A stretch of 10,834 nucleotides of DNA from JBCBWG01 sp964579305 (GCA_964579305.1 CAZOGY010000124.1:1-10834), one strand, 5' to 3'; positions 1 to 8,233 are shown, counted from the stretch's first letter. Numbers and translations are program-made. Notes: generated by a model from the sequence alone, not told the origin.

Positions 1-21
1 GGCCCGGGCCGATTTGCGGCC
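1..21 (-). other. Inverted repeats downstream of truB, at window edge
   Basis: Positions 1-10 form a perfect 10-base palindrome (GGCCCGGGCC). Positions 7-11 and 17-21 form a 5-bp GGCCG/CGGCC stem with a 5-nt loop. They lie about 35 nt past the truB stop, where a terminator or the spacer before rpsO is expected. No T-run can be judged because the window ends here. Confidence 0.25.
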
Positions 22-54
22 TTGGGGCGCGAACCCGATCGGACGCGACATGCA

Positions 55-1098
55 TTAAAGATTGAACACCCGCGTCGGAATAAACGATCCACGCTCAACC
101 TCGCCCAACGCGATCAGACGACCCCTTGCGGTGGCGTACGCCGTGCCGCTGAACACCGGTGCATCGCGCCCGCGCAGGATCACCGGCTGGCCGCTGCGAA
201 TGCGTCGCTCATCGTTGCCGCCGACAGGCAATTCGACAAGACCGCTGAGCGCGGCCGAAACCGGAAGCAAAAACTCACTGCAACGCCATTCTGCCTGCAC
301 GTTCGGTTCGGCGTTCAACGGGACGCCATCCCCGATCTCGGCCTGATCGGCGGCTGCCCCATCAAGACCGGCCCGATCTTGGCTGTCGCGCGCAGCGCCA
401 TCATCTGCCCCATGCCCGTCTTCGCCACCATCAAGCGCCTCAAGCTCCGACAGTTGAACCGCATCATCTTCATGGAAAGGTCCGACCTGCGTGCGGCGCA
501 GAGCAACGATGTGCCCCAGACAACCGAGCTTGCGGCCCATGTCCCGCGCGATCGCGCGGACATAGGTGCCCTTGCCGCAGCGGGCCTCAAAGGTCGTCGT
601 TTCATCGTCCGGCATCGCGGTAATCACCAAGTCGTGCACCACCACGGGACGGGCCGCCAGTTCAACATCCTCGCCGTCACGTGCGAGATCGTAGGCCCGC
701 TGGCCATCGACCTTGATTGCAGAAAACTGCGGCGGCACCTGCATGATTTCGCCGATGAACCCATCAATCGCGCTCTCGATCTCTGGCAACGTCGGGCGCC
801 CCGACCGCGTCTCGAAAATCTCACCCTCGCAATCGTCGGTGGTCGTCTGCGCGCCCCAGCGCACGTCGAACCGATAGGCCTTGTCGCCGTCGACAGCGAA
901 GTTCATCGTTTTGGTTGCTTCGCCAAAGCCGATCGGCAGGACCCCGGTCGCCAGCGGGTCGAGTGTGCCAGCGTGCCCCGCCTTGCGCGCATTGAACAGC
1001 CGCTTGACGATATTGACCGCCTTAGTGGACGTCATGCCCGGTGGCTTGTCGAGGTTGAGCCAACCGTTCACGGCGCGGCCCTGTTTGCGTCTCGGCAT
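55..1098 (-). CDS. truB: tRNA pseudouridine(55) synthase TruB
   Basis: TruB isomerises U55 to pseudouridine in the T-loop of elongator tRNAs. The protein is 347 aa with an ATG start at 1096-1098. The N-terminus NGWLNLDKPPGMTS (residues 11-24) and the catalytic motif GHAGTLDPLATGVLP (41-55, nucleophile Asp47) are diagnostic. GKGTYVRAIARDMG (175-188) and the C-terminal PUA-like part (about 275-347, ending TRVFNL) complete the fold. The family is usually about 300-310 aa. The excess is an Asp/Gly/Ala-rich insertion at about residues 223-272, just before the SEFLLPV segment, probably a surface loop. An 80-nt gap containing a terminator-like hairpin separates it from rbfA upstream. The ribosome binding site is weak (a GGA about 11 nt upstream). 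The infB-rbfA-truB order is the usual one. Confidence 0.97.
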   Translation of the reverse strand: MPRRKQGRAVNGWLNLDKPPGMTSTKAVNIVKRLFNARKAGHAGTLDPLATGVLPIGFGEATKTMNFAVDGDKAYRFDVRWGAQTTTDDCEGEIFETRSGRPTLPEIESAIDGFIGEIMQVPPQFSAIKVDGQRAYDLARDGEDVELAARPVVVHDLVITAMPDDETTTFEARCGKGTYVRAIARDMGRKLGCLGHIVALRRTQVGPFHEDDAVQLSELEALDGGEDGHGADDGAARDSQDRAGLDGAAADQAEIGDGVPLNAEPNVQAEWRCSEFLLPVSAALSGLVELPVGGNDERRIRSGQPVILRGRDAPVFSGTAYATARGRLIALGEVERGSFIPTRVFNL

Positions 1099-1127
1099 AT
1101 TGGGAAATCCGGTCGCAGGTTCATTGC

Positions 1128-1160
1128 AAAAAGTTGGGCACCGCTGCGTGGGCAGCCCAA
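1128..1160 (-). terminator. Possible intrinsic terminator/attenuator between rbfA and truB
   Basis: Reading the minus strand, TTGGGC (1160-1155) pairs perfectly with GCCCAA (1139-1134). A smaller TGC/GCA stem (loop CCAC) sits inside the 15-nt loop. The hairpin is followed by C and then five Ts (1132-1128). It starts about 19 nt after the rbfA stop and ends about 29 nt before the truB start. The stem is short, so termination may be partial. It could instead be an RNA processing or stability element. Confidence 0.4.
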
Positions 1161-1178
1161 ACCGACCGCGCGCGCCTC

Positions 1179-1673
1179 TCAGCGAGCCTTGGCAACATCA
1201 GCGACGCGATGAGCGTCGTCACGGTTTGGCTCACCGTCACCGTCACCGTCATCATCGACGTCATCATCGTCATCGACGTCGCGGCGGACCACGGGGCTAT
1301 CCAACAGCCGCGTAATACGCTCTGCCTCATCGAACGATTCGTCGCCTTTGAAACTCAAGTTGGGCGCATACTTGAGGTTGACAGCGCGCGCAATCGCACC
1401 ACGGATAAACTTGTCATTGCGACGCAGTGCAGACAGCACGCCGTCAAGGTTGCGACCGCCAAGCGGCATCACGAACACAGTGGCATTGCGCAGATCCGGC
1501 GAAACCCGCACCTCCGGGATCGTCACCGTCTCTTGTGCAAGCACATCGTCGTGAATATCGCCGCGGTTCAACAGCTCCGACAGGGCCTGCCGGATCAATT
1601 CGCCAACGCGCAATTGACGTTGTGACGGGCCTGACGCGGGAAGCGCTGCGGCGGAACGTTTGGCTCTGGGCAT
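1179..1673 (-). CDS. rbfA: 30S ribosome-binding factor A (RbfA)
   Basis: RbfA is a small KH-fold protein that binds the 30S subunit near the 5' end of 16S rRNA during late assembly and cold adaptation. The 164-aa product has RQLRVGELIRQALSELL (about 19-35), the family signature around VRVSPDLRNATVFV (55-68), and PNLSFKGDESFDEAERI (104-120). The core ends near residue 126; RbfA proteins are usually about 120-140 aa. The extra ~38 residues form a very acidic tail (run of Asp at 132-147) encoded by short tandem repeats. The ATG (1671-1673) shares one base with the TAA of the preceding YcxB-like gene (TAATG). A GGAGG lies 7 nt upstream, inside that gene's last codons, so translation is probably coupled. 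Confidence 0.95.
   Translation of the reverse strand: MPRAKRSAAALPASGPSQRQLRVGELIRQALSELLNRGDIHDDVLAQETVTIPEVRVSPDLRNATVFVMPLGGRNLDGVLSALRRNDKFIRGAIARAVNLKYAPNLSFKGDESFDEAERITRLLDSPVVRRDVDDDDDVDDDGDGDGEPNRDDAHRVADVAKAR
1231..1280 (-). repeat. Trinucleotide/hexanucleotide repeat coding the RbfA acidic tail
   Basis: On the + strand there are three perfect TCACCG hexamers (1231-1248), then TCATCATCGACG (1249-1260) and a near copy expanded by TCGTCA (1261-1278). On the coding strand these are GAC/GAT/GGT codons giving alternating Asp, Val and Gly. The array is in frame, so slippage by whole units would only change tail length. Confidence 0.75.
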
Positions 1674-2284
1674 TAGCGATCCTCCGCTTTTGTCACCTGG
1701 CCAGCTTCGCGCGCCGCCGCGGTCTCAGTTGCATCATCATCAGGGTCCGCACCCGTGTCCGAGCGCGTCCCCGCCGCAGCAATTTCCGTCTTCGCGAAGT
1801 CGGAAAATGCGCGGGCTTCCTCCACATGCGCAAACGCCCGATCCGGCAGGATGTAGGCAGCCTGTCGGCTCTGCCAAAGCACGACGTGCTCGGGCAATCG
1901 ATCAGCGCGCACGAAGTTTGACCACGCATGCTCAGCGCGCGAAGTCGGTGTGGAAACCGTAATTCCGCGACCGTCCGCGGAAAACGAGACCGTGCGGCCT
2001 TCCAGCCCCTGCGACTTGAACTGGCGGCGCCACAGCCACGGCATCAACACGAAGTCCGCAAGCGCAAGCGTAGAGAGCACAGCGCCGGTAAATAGCCCCG
2101 TGGCGACCAGGTCGTTTGGCCAGATCGCCCAGCCGCCGACGATGCCGATGGCCGCCCACACCGCGTAATCGGTCCACGCCGCATGCCGCCAACTTGGCCG
2201 CCATCGCCGCTGGGCCTTGCATAGTGCGAAGTAGTCCGGCGCGGTCCACTCAAACGAGCCGGAAAATGAATCGGCTTGCGGCAC
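1673..2284 (-). CDS. YcxB-like two-TM membrane protein (uncharacterised)
   Basis: The function is unknown. The best match by eye is the YcxB-like family (small proteins with two TM helices and a C-terminal domain). Using the GTG at 2282-2284 the protein is 203 aa. Residues about 36-55 and 60-84 are hydrophobic and should be two membrane helices joined by a short turn, followed by a basic WLWRRQFK stretch. The C-terminal domain has the family pattern AWSNFVRADRLPEHVVLW (about 120-137) and AYILPDRAF (143-151). The last ~30 residues are a polar, Asp/Glu/Ala-rich tail. A TTG 21 nt further upstream would also be open, but AGGAG 5 nt before the GTG favours the shorter form. The gene lies 90 nt after infB and overlaps rbfA by one base. 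Its presence between infB and rbfA is not part of the usual cluster. Confidence 0.8.
   Translation of the reverse strand: MPQADSFSGSFEWTAPDYFALCKAQRRWRPSWRHAAWTDYAVWAAIGIVGGWAIWPNDLVATGLFTGAVLSTLALADFVLMPWLWRRQFKSQGLEGRTVSFSADGRGITVSTPTSRAEHAWSNFVRADRLPEHVVLWQSRQAAYILPDRAFAHVEEARAFSDFAKTEIAAAGTRSDTGADPDDDATETAAAREAGQVTKAEDR
1681..1685 (-). promoter_or_regulatory. Ribosome binding site of rbfA inside the upstream gene
   Basis: GGAGG with a 7-nt spacer to the rbfA ATG, located within the last codons of the YcxB-like gene. Together with the TAATG overlap it supports translational coupling of rbfA to that gene. Confidence 0.85.
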
Positions 2285-2289
2285 GACTG

Positions 2290-2294
2290 CTCCT
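2290..2294 (-). promoter_or_regulatory. Ribosome binding site deciding the YcxB-like start
   Basis: AGGAG lies 5 nt before the GTG at 2282-2284. The in-frame TTG at 2303-2305 has no such site upstream, so the GTG is preferred. Confidence 0.65.
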
Positions 2295-2305
2295 GAAAAT
2301 CTCAA

Positions 2306-2335
2306 GCCGGCGACCGTCGATACACGATCACCGGC
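2306..2335 (-). other. Hairpin between infB and the YcxB-like gene
   Basis: On the minus-strand RNA GCCGGUGA (2335-2328) pairs with UCGCCGGC (2313-2306) over 8 bp with one G-U wobble. A 3-bp UCG/CGA stem lies inside the loop. The wobble pairs only in minus-strand RNA, as expected for a transcript structure of this operon. No T-run follows, so it is not a classic intrinsic terminator. It ends 21 nt before the GTG start. Confidence 0.4.
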
Positions 2336-2374
2336 CAGCGTAGTGCGCGCTCAGCACGGGTTGGCAACCGCTCG

Positions 2375-5300
2375 TTAGTCGTCGAGCGTCCGCTTGACCT
2401 CTTCGACCTGGAAGCACTCGATGACATCGCCCTCGCGAATATCCTGGTAATTCGCAAACGACATGCCGCATTCCTGGCCCACCGGCACTTCTTTGACGTC
2501 GTCCTTGAAGCGCTTGAGGATGGAAAGCGTGCCTTCGTGGATCACGACGTTGTCGCGGATCAGGCGAACCTTCGCGCCGCGCTCCACGCGTCCCTCCGTC
2601 ACCCGGCAGCCAGCCACCTTGCCGACCTTGGAAATGTTGAAGACCTGAAGGATCTCAGCATTGCCCAGGAAGTGTTCGCGGATCGTCGGTGCCAGCATGC
2701 CTGACATGGCCGCTTTCACATCATCCACGAGATCGTAGATGATGTTGTAATAGCGGAACTCAACGCCGTTCTGGTCAGCCGCCTGTTTGGCTTGCACATT
2801 CGCACGGACATTGAAGCCCAACACGACCGCGTTGGATGCATTCGCCAGCGTGATATCGCTTTCGGTGATCCCGCCGACGGCAGCATGCACGATCCGCGCT
2901 TCCACCTCATCGGTCGACAGCTTTTGCAGCGAACCCACGATCGCTTCGACCGAGCCTTGAACGTCGCCCTTGATCAGCAACGGCAATTCTTTGCGGTCCG
3001 CAGAATCGTGCAGCTGCTGCATCATCTGTTCAAGCGTGCGCGTATTGCCCGCCGTACCCAACGTCTCACGGCGCTTACGCTGACGATACTCAGTGATCTC
3101 GCGTGCCCGGGCCTCGTTTTCGACAACGGCGAACTGATCGCCCGCTTCCGGCGCACTGTCAAAACCGAGCACCTCGACCGGGCGTGATGGACCGGCCTTG
3201 GCAACGTTGCGTCCCTGATCGTCGATCAGAGCCCGCACACGGCCCCAGCTCGATCCGGCCACAACGATGTCGCCGACGCTAAGCGTACCGCGTTGCACAA
3301 GAAGCGTCCCGACGGGACCGCGGCCCCGCTCAAGCTTGGCCTCGATCACAAAGCCATCAGCCGAACGCTCGGCATTGGCTTGCAGTTCGAGAATTTCCGC
3401 CTGCAGCGTGATCGCTTCCAGAAGCTGGTCGAGATTGGTGTGCTTGAGCGCTGAAACCTCGATCTCCTGCACGTCGCCCGACATGCTTTCCACCACGATC
3501 TCGTGCTGAAGCAGCTCGGTGCGCACCCGGTTGGGATCAGCGTCCGGCTTATCGATCTTGTTGATCGCCACGATAATCGGCACTTCAGCCGCTTTGGCGT
3601 GATTAATCGCCTCGATCGTTTGCGGCATCACACCGTCATCGGCGGCAACAACCAGAATAACGATGTCCGTGACGCGAGCACCGCGCGCACGCATTGCGGT
3701 GAACGCCGCGTGGCCTGGCGTATCGATGAACGTGATCAATTCGCCGCTCGGACTTTTCACCTGATAGGCGCCGATATGCTGCGTGATCCCGCCAGCTTCT
3801 CCGCTGACCACGTTCGCCGAACGCAGAGCATCCAGCAGCGACGTCTTACCGTGGTCGACGTGGCCCATGATCGTCACGACCGGCGGACGCGACGCCATGT
3901 CTTCAGCGGTATCCTCAGCGCCAATGAAGCCCTCTTCGACATCGGCTTCCGACACGCGCTTCGACTTGTGCCCAAACTCCTCAACGATCAGTTCCGCCGT
4001 ATCGGCGTCGATCACGTCGGTGATTTTGTGCATGTCGCCTTGCTTCATCAAAAACTTGATGATGTCGACGGCACGCTCGGCCATGCGGTTGGCGAGTTCT
4101 TGGATTGTGATGACTTCAGGGATCGTCACCTCGCGCGTGACTTTCTCGCGCGTTTGCGAGATCCCCATCGCCTTCATCTTCTCGCGTTCACGTTTCCGCT
4201 TCAGCGAGGCAAGCGACTTCTCGCGCTGACGCTCGTCAAACGCATTCTGAATAGTCAGACGGCCACGGACGCGATCCTGATCACCACCACGCGGTGAACC
4301 GCGACCAGGCTTGCCGCCACCCTTCCGCTTGCCGGCGTCATCCTCTTCCTTGCGCGCAGCCGGTGGCGCCTGGCGCATTGGCCGCCGCGGCGCATCCGGA
4401 TCGCCTTTTGTTTCGGCCGGTTTCGGACTTGGACGATCGGTCCGCGTGACAATCATTGGTCGCGTCAGACCAACGGGTTTATCGAGCACCGGCGCGCTGC
4501 TGCGGCCGACACCACCGGTGCCCGGCACGGGACCGTCACGCCGATCGCCACCACCATCGCGGCCATCGCGACCGCGCGCGTCGCCGCGGCGCTGTCCACC
4601 CGGTCCGCCACGATCCGGGCGTGCGCCACGATCGGGCCCGCCCCGGTTGTCGGTGCGCTCTCCGCCACGCNNNNNNNNNNNNNNNNNNNNNNNNNNNNNN
4701 NNNNNNNNNNNNNNNNNNNNNNNNNNNNNNNNNNNNNNNNNNNNNNNNNNNNNNNNNNNNNNNNNNNNNNCGCCCTCGGGCGGTTGCAGGTGCGCCATCT
4801 CCAGCCGGCCGCGGACCGCGCGCCGAAGCAGCGTCAGCGCCTTTCGTCACGCGATCACGCGCGGGTGCGCCATCGCGCCCTCTCGCGGTTGCAGCGCCAC
4901 GGGCGTCTTCTGCGGCTGGCTTGGCCGTTTCCTGCGCCGGCTGCGCCTCAGGTTCAGCCTTGGCCGGCGCCTCATCAAGCTGCGCTTGGTTCGTCGCCCG
5001 GCGAATGGCTTCCTCAGCGGCCCGCTTTTTCTCGGCTTCCGCCTCCGCCTGCTCGCGCGCCTTGCGCTCTGCCTCTTCGACAGCGCGCCGTTCCGCTTCC
5101 TGCTGCCTTACGCGCTCTTCTTCACGGGCGCGAACCTGTGCGGCGGCCAAAGCACGGGCGCGCGCTTCCATCTCGCTATCGGACAGACCGCCGGCACCCT
5201 TGCGTCCACCACCGCCGCCACCGGGCTTATTGCCGGGACGACCGCCGGACGGGCGTGCACCACCTGTCGCCGCGTCGTCGCGACTGGCGGGGCGCACATT

Positions 5301-5447
5301 CCGCTTTGTTTTCTTGACGACCTCGACGGATTTCGAGCGGCCACCCGAAAATTTCTGCTGAACGTGCCCAGCGTCGACGGGCTTCTTCAGCGTCAGAGGT
5401 TTCCGGCCACCTGAGTTTTGATCCGTCGTGTCTTTCGTTTCGCTCAT
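2375..5447 (-). CDS. infB: Translation initiation factor IF-2 (interrupted by assembly gap)
   Basis: IF2 is the GTPase that places fMet-tRNA on the 30S subunit and promotes subunit joining. The start is ATG 5445-5447, with AGGA 5 nt upstream, one base after the ylxR stop. The first 225 residues hold the IF2-associated N-terminal motif (KPLTLKKP at 16-23, QKFSGGRSK at 31-39), a Gly-rich linker, and a charged coiled coil (about 95-150). After the gap come an Arg/Gly/Asp-rich linker, the IF2_N domain (around REVTIPEVITIQELANRM), and the G domain: GHVDHGKT at 3842-3865, DTPGH at 3710-3724 and NKID at 3551-3562. Domains II to IV follow, to the C-terminal VKRTLDD. There are 225 + 764 visible residues, so the full protein is about 1,000 aa, at the long end for IF2. 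The reading frame does not continue across exactly 100 Ns; the true missing length should be a multiple of three. Confidence 0.97.
4671..4770. other. Assembly gap (100 N) inside infB
   Basis: Exactly 100 unknown bases, the conventional placeholder for an unknown gap length. It falls in the low-complexity linker of IF2. The codon left open on the 5' side needs one base and the codon on the 3' side needs two, so the real gap must be divisible by three if infB is intact; 100 is not. Confidence 0.95.
4771..4894 (-). repeat. Imperfect direct repeats beside the gap in infB
   Basis: On the + strand the block CGCCCTC..CGGTTGCAG occurs at 4771-4789 and again at 4876-4894. GGTGCGCCATC occurs at 4789-4799 and 4864-4874. 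In the protein these give related ATARGR and DGAPA segments. The gap therefore begins inside a repeated, GC-rich coding block, which probably caused the assembly break. Confidence 0.6.
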
Positions 5448-5448
5448 A

Positions 5449-6357
5449 CTAATCCTGTTTCTCGGCCGCCCCGGCAACCAAGGGATCGGCCGCGCCGCTG
5501 TGTCGTTCCGGCGGGTTTGTCATCGCGTCGTCGCGCTTTTCTGCAGACCGGTATAGCAGCAAACGGTCGGCTGCGGCCAGAAAGCCCGCGGCGCGCCTGC
5601 GATCTATGAGCGCCGCATGTACCACATTTTCACGTCCGAATGCCAAGCTCAATTCGGCAATGGAGAGCACTTCCGACGATATGGGTACGCGGCCAAGCGC
5701 TTCTAAGACGCCAAAGAACTTTCTTTTGACCCGCTCGCGCGTGGCCGGCGCCGCGTCATGCGCCTGAAAAAGTGCGACCGCATCGCCGCCTTCAATGGCA
5801 ACCGTGACCTTTGTTTGACCCGCAATCGCAGCCCCGGCCTTGTTGGCAAGCGAAAGCTGTTCAACCGCGCGGCGCGCCAATAATGCGTCGACCGTCTCAG
5901 CCAGCGCCGGGTCTACAGTCACCTTGGCGCGAAAAGCTTTCGCAAACGTGCCCTTGGCCGCCGCCTTGGCAACGATGTCCTTGCGACACAGAACCCATGC
6001 GCCGCGGCCCGGAAGTTTGCGCAACAAATCTGGGACGACAACATCGTCTGGTCCGCGGACGAACCGGATCAGCGCATCAGGCGCACAGACGTCACGTGTA
6101 ACGATGCAGGTGCGCTGCGAGCCGACGTCGCGTTTTGGCCCCGCATCGAGCACGTCATCGCTTGCGGACCCATCTGCGGCTTCAACGTCGGCGAATTGCG
6201 GGCGCGCGGCATCGGCCGGCGCACACACGGTGCCGCCATCCGCCAAACCGCCTTGCATGTCGCCGCGCCCGTTCATCTCCGCGATATGCCTTTCCAATTC
6301 GGATCCCGCGATCGTTCCGGTCGCATCCCACCGGTTGAAGACCACGCGCCGCACCAC
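5449..6357 (-). CDS. ylxR: YlxR-family RNA-binding protein with L7Ae-like C-terminal domain
   Basis: This is the nusA-infB linker gene, DUF448/YlxR family. Its role is not well settled; RNA binding is inferred from the fold. The longest form is 302 aa from GTG 6355-6357. The YlxR domain runs from about residue 82 to 147, with RTCIVTRDV (82-90), ALIRFVRGPDD (95-105) and KLPGRGAWV (114-122). The region from about 155 to 250 resembles the L7Ae-like domain that follows YlxR in alphaproteobacteria (LANKAGAAIAGQTKV at 170-184). The ~80 residues before the YlxR domain are low-complexity and unconserved in look, so the true start may be further in, for example ATG 6274-6276. A 12-base palindrome sits just before the GTG. 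The stop (TAG) lies one base from the infB ATG, so infB is probably coupled to it; the infB ribosome binding site (AGGA) is inside the last codons here. Confidence 0.88.
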   Translation of the reverse strand: MVRRVVFNRWDATGTIAGSELERHIAEMNGRGDMQGGLADGGTVCAPADAARPQFADVEAADGSASDDVLDAGPKRDVGSQRTCIVTRDVCAPDALIRFVRGPDDVVVPDLLRKLPGRGAWVLCRKDIVAKAAAKGTFAKAFRAKVTVDPALAETVDALLARRAVEQLSLANKAGAAIAGQTKVTVAIEGGDAVALFQAHDAAPATRERVKRKFFGVLEALGRVPISSEVLSIAELSLAFGRENVVHAALIDRRRAAGFLAAADRLLLYRSAEKRDDAMTNPPERHSGAADPLVAGAAEKQD

Positions 6358-6359
6358 CT

Positions 6360-6371
6360 GCCCACGTGGGC
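6360..6371. other. 12-base perfect palindrome before the ylxR start
   Basis: GCCCACGTGGGC reads the same on both strands and lies 2 nt upstream of the GTG at 6355-6357, in the 58-nt gap after nusA. As RNA it could form a GCCC/GGGC stem with an ACGU loop. It would hinder initiation at the GTG, or it could be a chance GC-rich palindrome. Confidence 0.35.
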
Positions 6372-6415
6372 GCCTGACGATCGGCCTGCCGGCGTCTCAT
6401 GCTGGCCGACATTCG

Positions 6416-8191
6416 TCAGGCCGTCCCGCCTGAAGCCGGCGGCTCAGCATCAACGGCGACCTCACCGGCATCGCCGGCGTCTTCGGCAGGCTCAGCCGAA
6501 CCGTCCGCGCCAGCCATTTCAGCGTCGTCGCCGCTGCCTTCGGCGCCCTCGTCATCACCAGCGTCATCGCCATCCGCCGCCACGTCACCAGCATCGGCAT
6601 CGGCGGGAATCAGATCCTCAGGATTGATCCACCCAAGCAGGATGCGCGCCTCAAGTATCATTTGTTCGGCGCCAAGCCGGTCGATATCGAACCCATCCAG
6701 AAAACCCGAATGCCGAATGACTTCAGGCTTGTCCTTGCCGGCGACCTTCTTGCGCTCCGTCCAGCCGATGAGTTCGTCGGTGGCGCAATCCGCGAAGTCC
6801 TCAAGCGATTTCACTTCGTTTTCGCCAAGCGCGACCATCATTGCAGTGGTCATTCCAGACACCTTGGCGAGGTCATCGTCGACGCCCAGTTCGCGACGGC
6901 GCTGATCACGCTGCTCTTCGGCGCGTTCAAGGTGCTCGCTTGCGCGCGTCTGGATCTCGCTTGCGGTTTCCTCGTCAAAACCCTCAATGCTCGCGATTTC
7001 AGCAAGATCAACGAAGGCAACTTCTTCGACCGAGGCAAAACCTTCCGTCGCCAGAAGCTGCGCGATCACTTCATCCACATCAAGCGCTTCCATGAACATG
7101 TTGGAGCGATCGGTGAACTCCTTCTGACGGCGCTCGCTTTCTTCTTCCTCAGTGAGGATATCGATGTCCCAACCGGTCAGTTGCGAGGCAAGCCGCACGT
7201 TCTGGCCGCGCCGCCCGATGGCCAGCGACAACTGCGACTCCGGGACCACGACCTCAATCCGGTTGGTGTCCTCATCGAGAACGACCTTGGACACTTCGGC
7301 CGGGGCAAGCGCGTTGACGATAAAGCTGGCCTCATCCTCAACCCACTGGATGATATCGACCTTCTCGCCCTGCAATTCGTTGACGACCGCCTGCACCCGA
7401 GCGCCGCGCATACCCACGCACGCCCCGACCGGATCAATCGAGTTGTCGCGCGAAAGAACCGCAATCTTGGCCCTGGAGCCGGGATCGCGCGCCACGGCTT
7501 TGATCTCGACGATGCCGTCATACACTTCAGGCACTTCCATCTGGAACAGCTTGGCCATGAACTCAGGCCGCGTCCGTGACAGGAAGATCTGCGGTCCGCG
7601 CTGCTCGCGTCGGACGTCATAAACGTATGCACGAACTCGGTCGCCGTATTGCACCATCTCACGCGGGATTGTTTCATCGCGTCGGATCACGGCTTCCGCC
7701 CGGCCCAGATCAACGATCACGTTGCCATACTCGACGCGTTTGACCGTGCCGTTTGCGATCTCGCCGATGCGATCTTTGTATTCTTCAAATTGGCGTTCGC
7801 GCTCGGCGTCGCGCACCCGCTGCACAATGACCTGCTTGGCGTTTTGCGCGGCGACCCGGCCGAATTCAATCGGCGGCAATTCCTCAATCAGAATGTCGCC
7901 GACCACAGCATCAGGCTTGCGCGACTTCGCATCTTCGACCGTCAGTTCCTGCGCTTCGTTCTCAACGTCTTCCACCACGGTCATGACGCGCGTGAGCTTC
8001 GCTTCGCCCGTGCGCGGATCAATCGTACAGCGAATATCGTTTTCCGGCCCATATCGCGTTTTGGCGGCGCGCTGCATCGCCTCTTGCATCGCCTCAATGA
8101 CGATGTTGCGGTCGATCTGTTTTTCGCGCGCGACCGAATCGGCAATCTGCAAGAGCTCGATACGGTTGGCGCTCACGCCGGCCATGGCCAT
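6416..8191 (-). CDS. nusA: Transcription termination/antitermination factor NusA
   Basis: NusA binds RNA polymerase and nascent RNA, modulating pausing, intrinsic termination and rRNA antitermination. From ATG 8189-8191 the protein is 591 aa (a GTG 9 nt upstream is also open but sits directly against the Shine-Dalgarno). The N-terminal RNAP-binding domain (about 8-125) includes RIELLQIADSVAREK. An S1 domain follows (about 145-207, NGTVKRVEYGNVIVDLGRAEA), then two KH domains with GXXG loops GMRG (260-263) and GRRG (326-329). Two C-terminal acidic repeat domains (about 370-430 and 440-520) come next. The last ~65 residues are an Asp/Ala/Gly-rich acidic tail longer than usual. E. coli NusA is 495 aa. 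The gene is 42 nt downstream of rimP and probably shares its transcript, so NusA could feed back on the terminator in the rimP leader. Confidence 0.97.
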   Translation of the reverse strand: MAMAGVSANRIELLQIADSVAREKQIDRNIVIEAMQEAMQRAAKTRYGPENDIRCTIDPRTGEAKLTRVMTVVEDVENEAQELTVEDAKSRKPDAVVGDILIEELPPIEFGRVAAQNAKQVIVQRVRDAERERQFEEYKDRIGEIANGTVKRVEYGNVIVDLGRAEAVIRRDETIPREMVQYGDRVRAYVYDVRREQRGPQIFLSRTRPEFMAKLFQMEVPEVYDGIVEIKAVARDPGSRAKIAVLSRDNSIDPVGACVGMRGARVQAVVNELQGEKVDIIQWVEDEASFIVNALAPAEVSKVVLDEDTNRIEVVVPESQLSLAIGRRGQNVRLASQLTGWDIDILTEEEESERRQKEFTDRSNMFMEALDVDEVIAQLLATEGFASVEEVAFVDLAEIASIEGFDEETASEIQTRASEHLERAEEQRDQRRRELGVDDDLAKVSGMTTAMMVALGENEVKSLEDFADCATDELIGWTERKKVAGKDKPEVIRHSGFLDGFDIDRLGAEQMILEARILLGWINPEDLIPADADAGDVAADGDDAGDDEGAEGSGDDAEMAGADGSAEPAEDAGDAGEVAVDAEPPASGGTA

Positions 8192-8199
8192 GCCAGTCA

Positions 8200-8205
8200 C
8201 TCCTC
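8200..8205 (-). promoter_or_regulatory. Ribosome binding site deciding the nusA start
   Basis: GAGGAG lies 8 nt before the ATG at 8189-8191. It overlaps the alternative GTG at 8198-8200, which therefore cannot be the start served by this site. Confidence 0.75.
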
Positions 8206-8233
8206 AAGTTGCGCTGTCGCCTGCGCGCGCAGC

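Noticed and set aside
22..1212. 396-codon open frame on the + strand, antisense to truB
   Set aside because: It is the complement of a clear TruB; the Arg/His-rich translation is typical of shadow frames.
3503..4297. 264-codon open frame on the + strand, antisense to infB
   Set aside because: It lies entirely opposite the conserved IF2 GTPase domain and has shadow-like composition.
6182..6412. 76-codon frame starting just after nusA, overlapping the ylxR N-terminus
   Set aside because: The Arg-rich translation has no recognisable domain and the conserved YlxR domain is in the other frame. I see no sign of a frameshift joining them.
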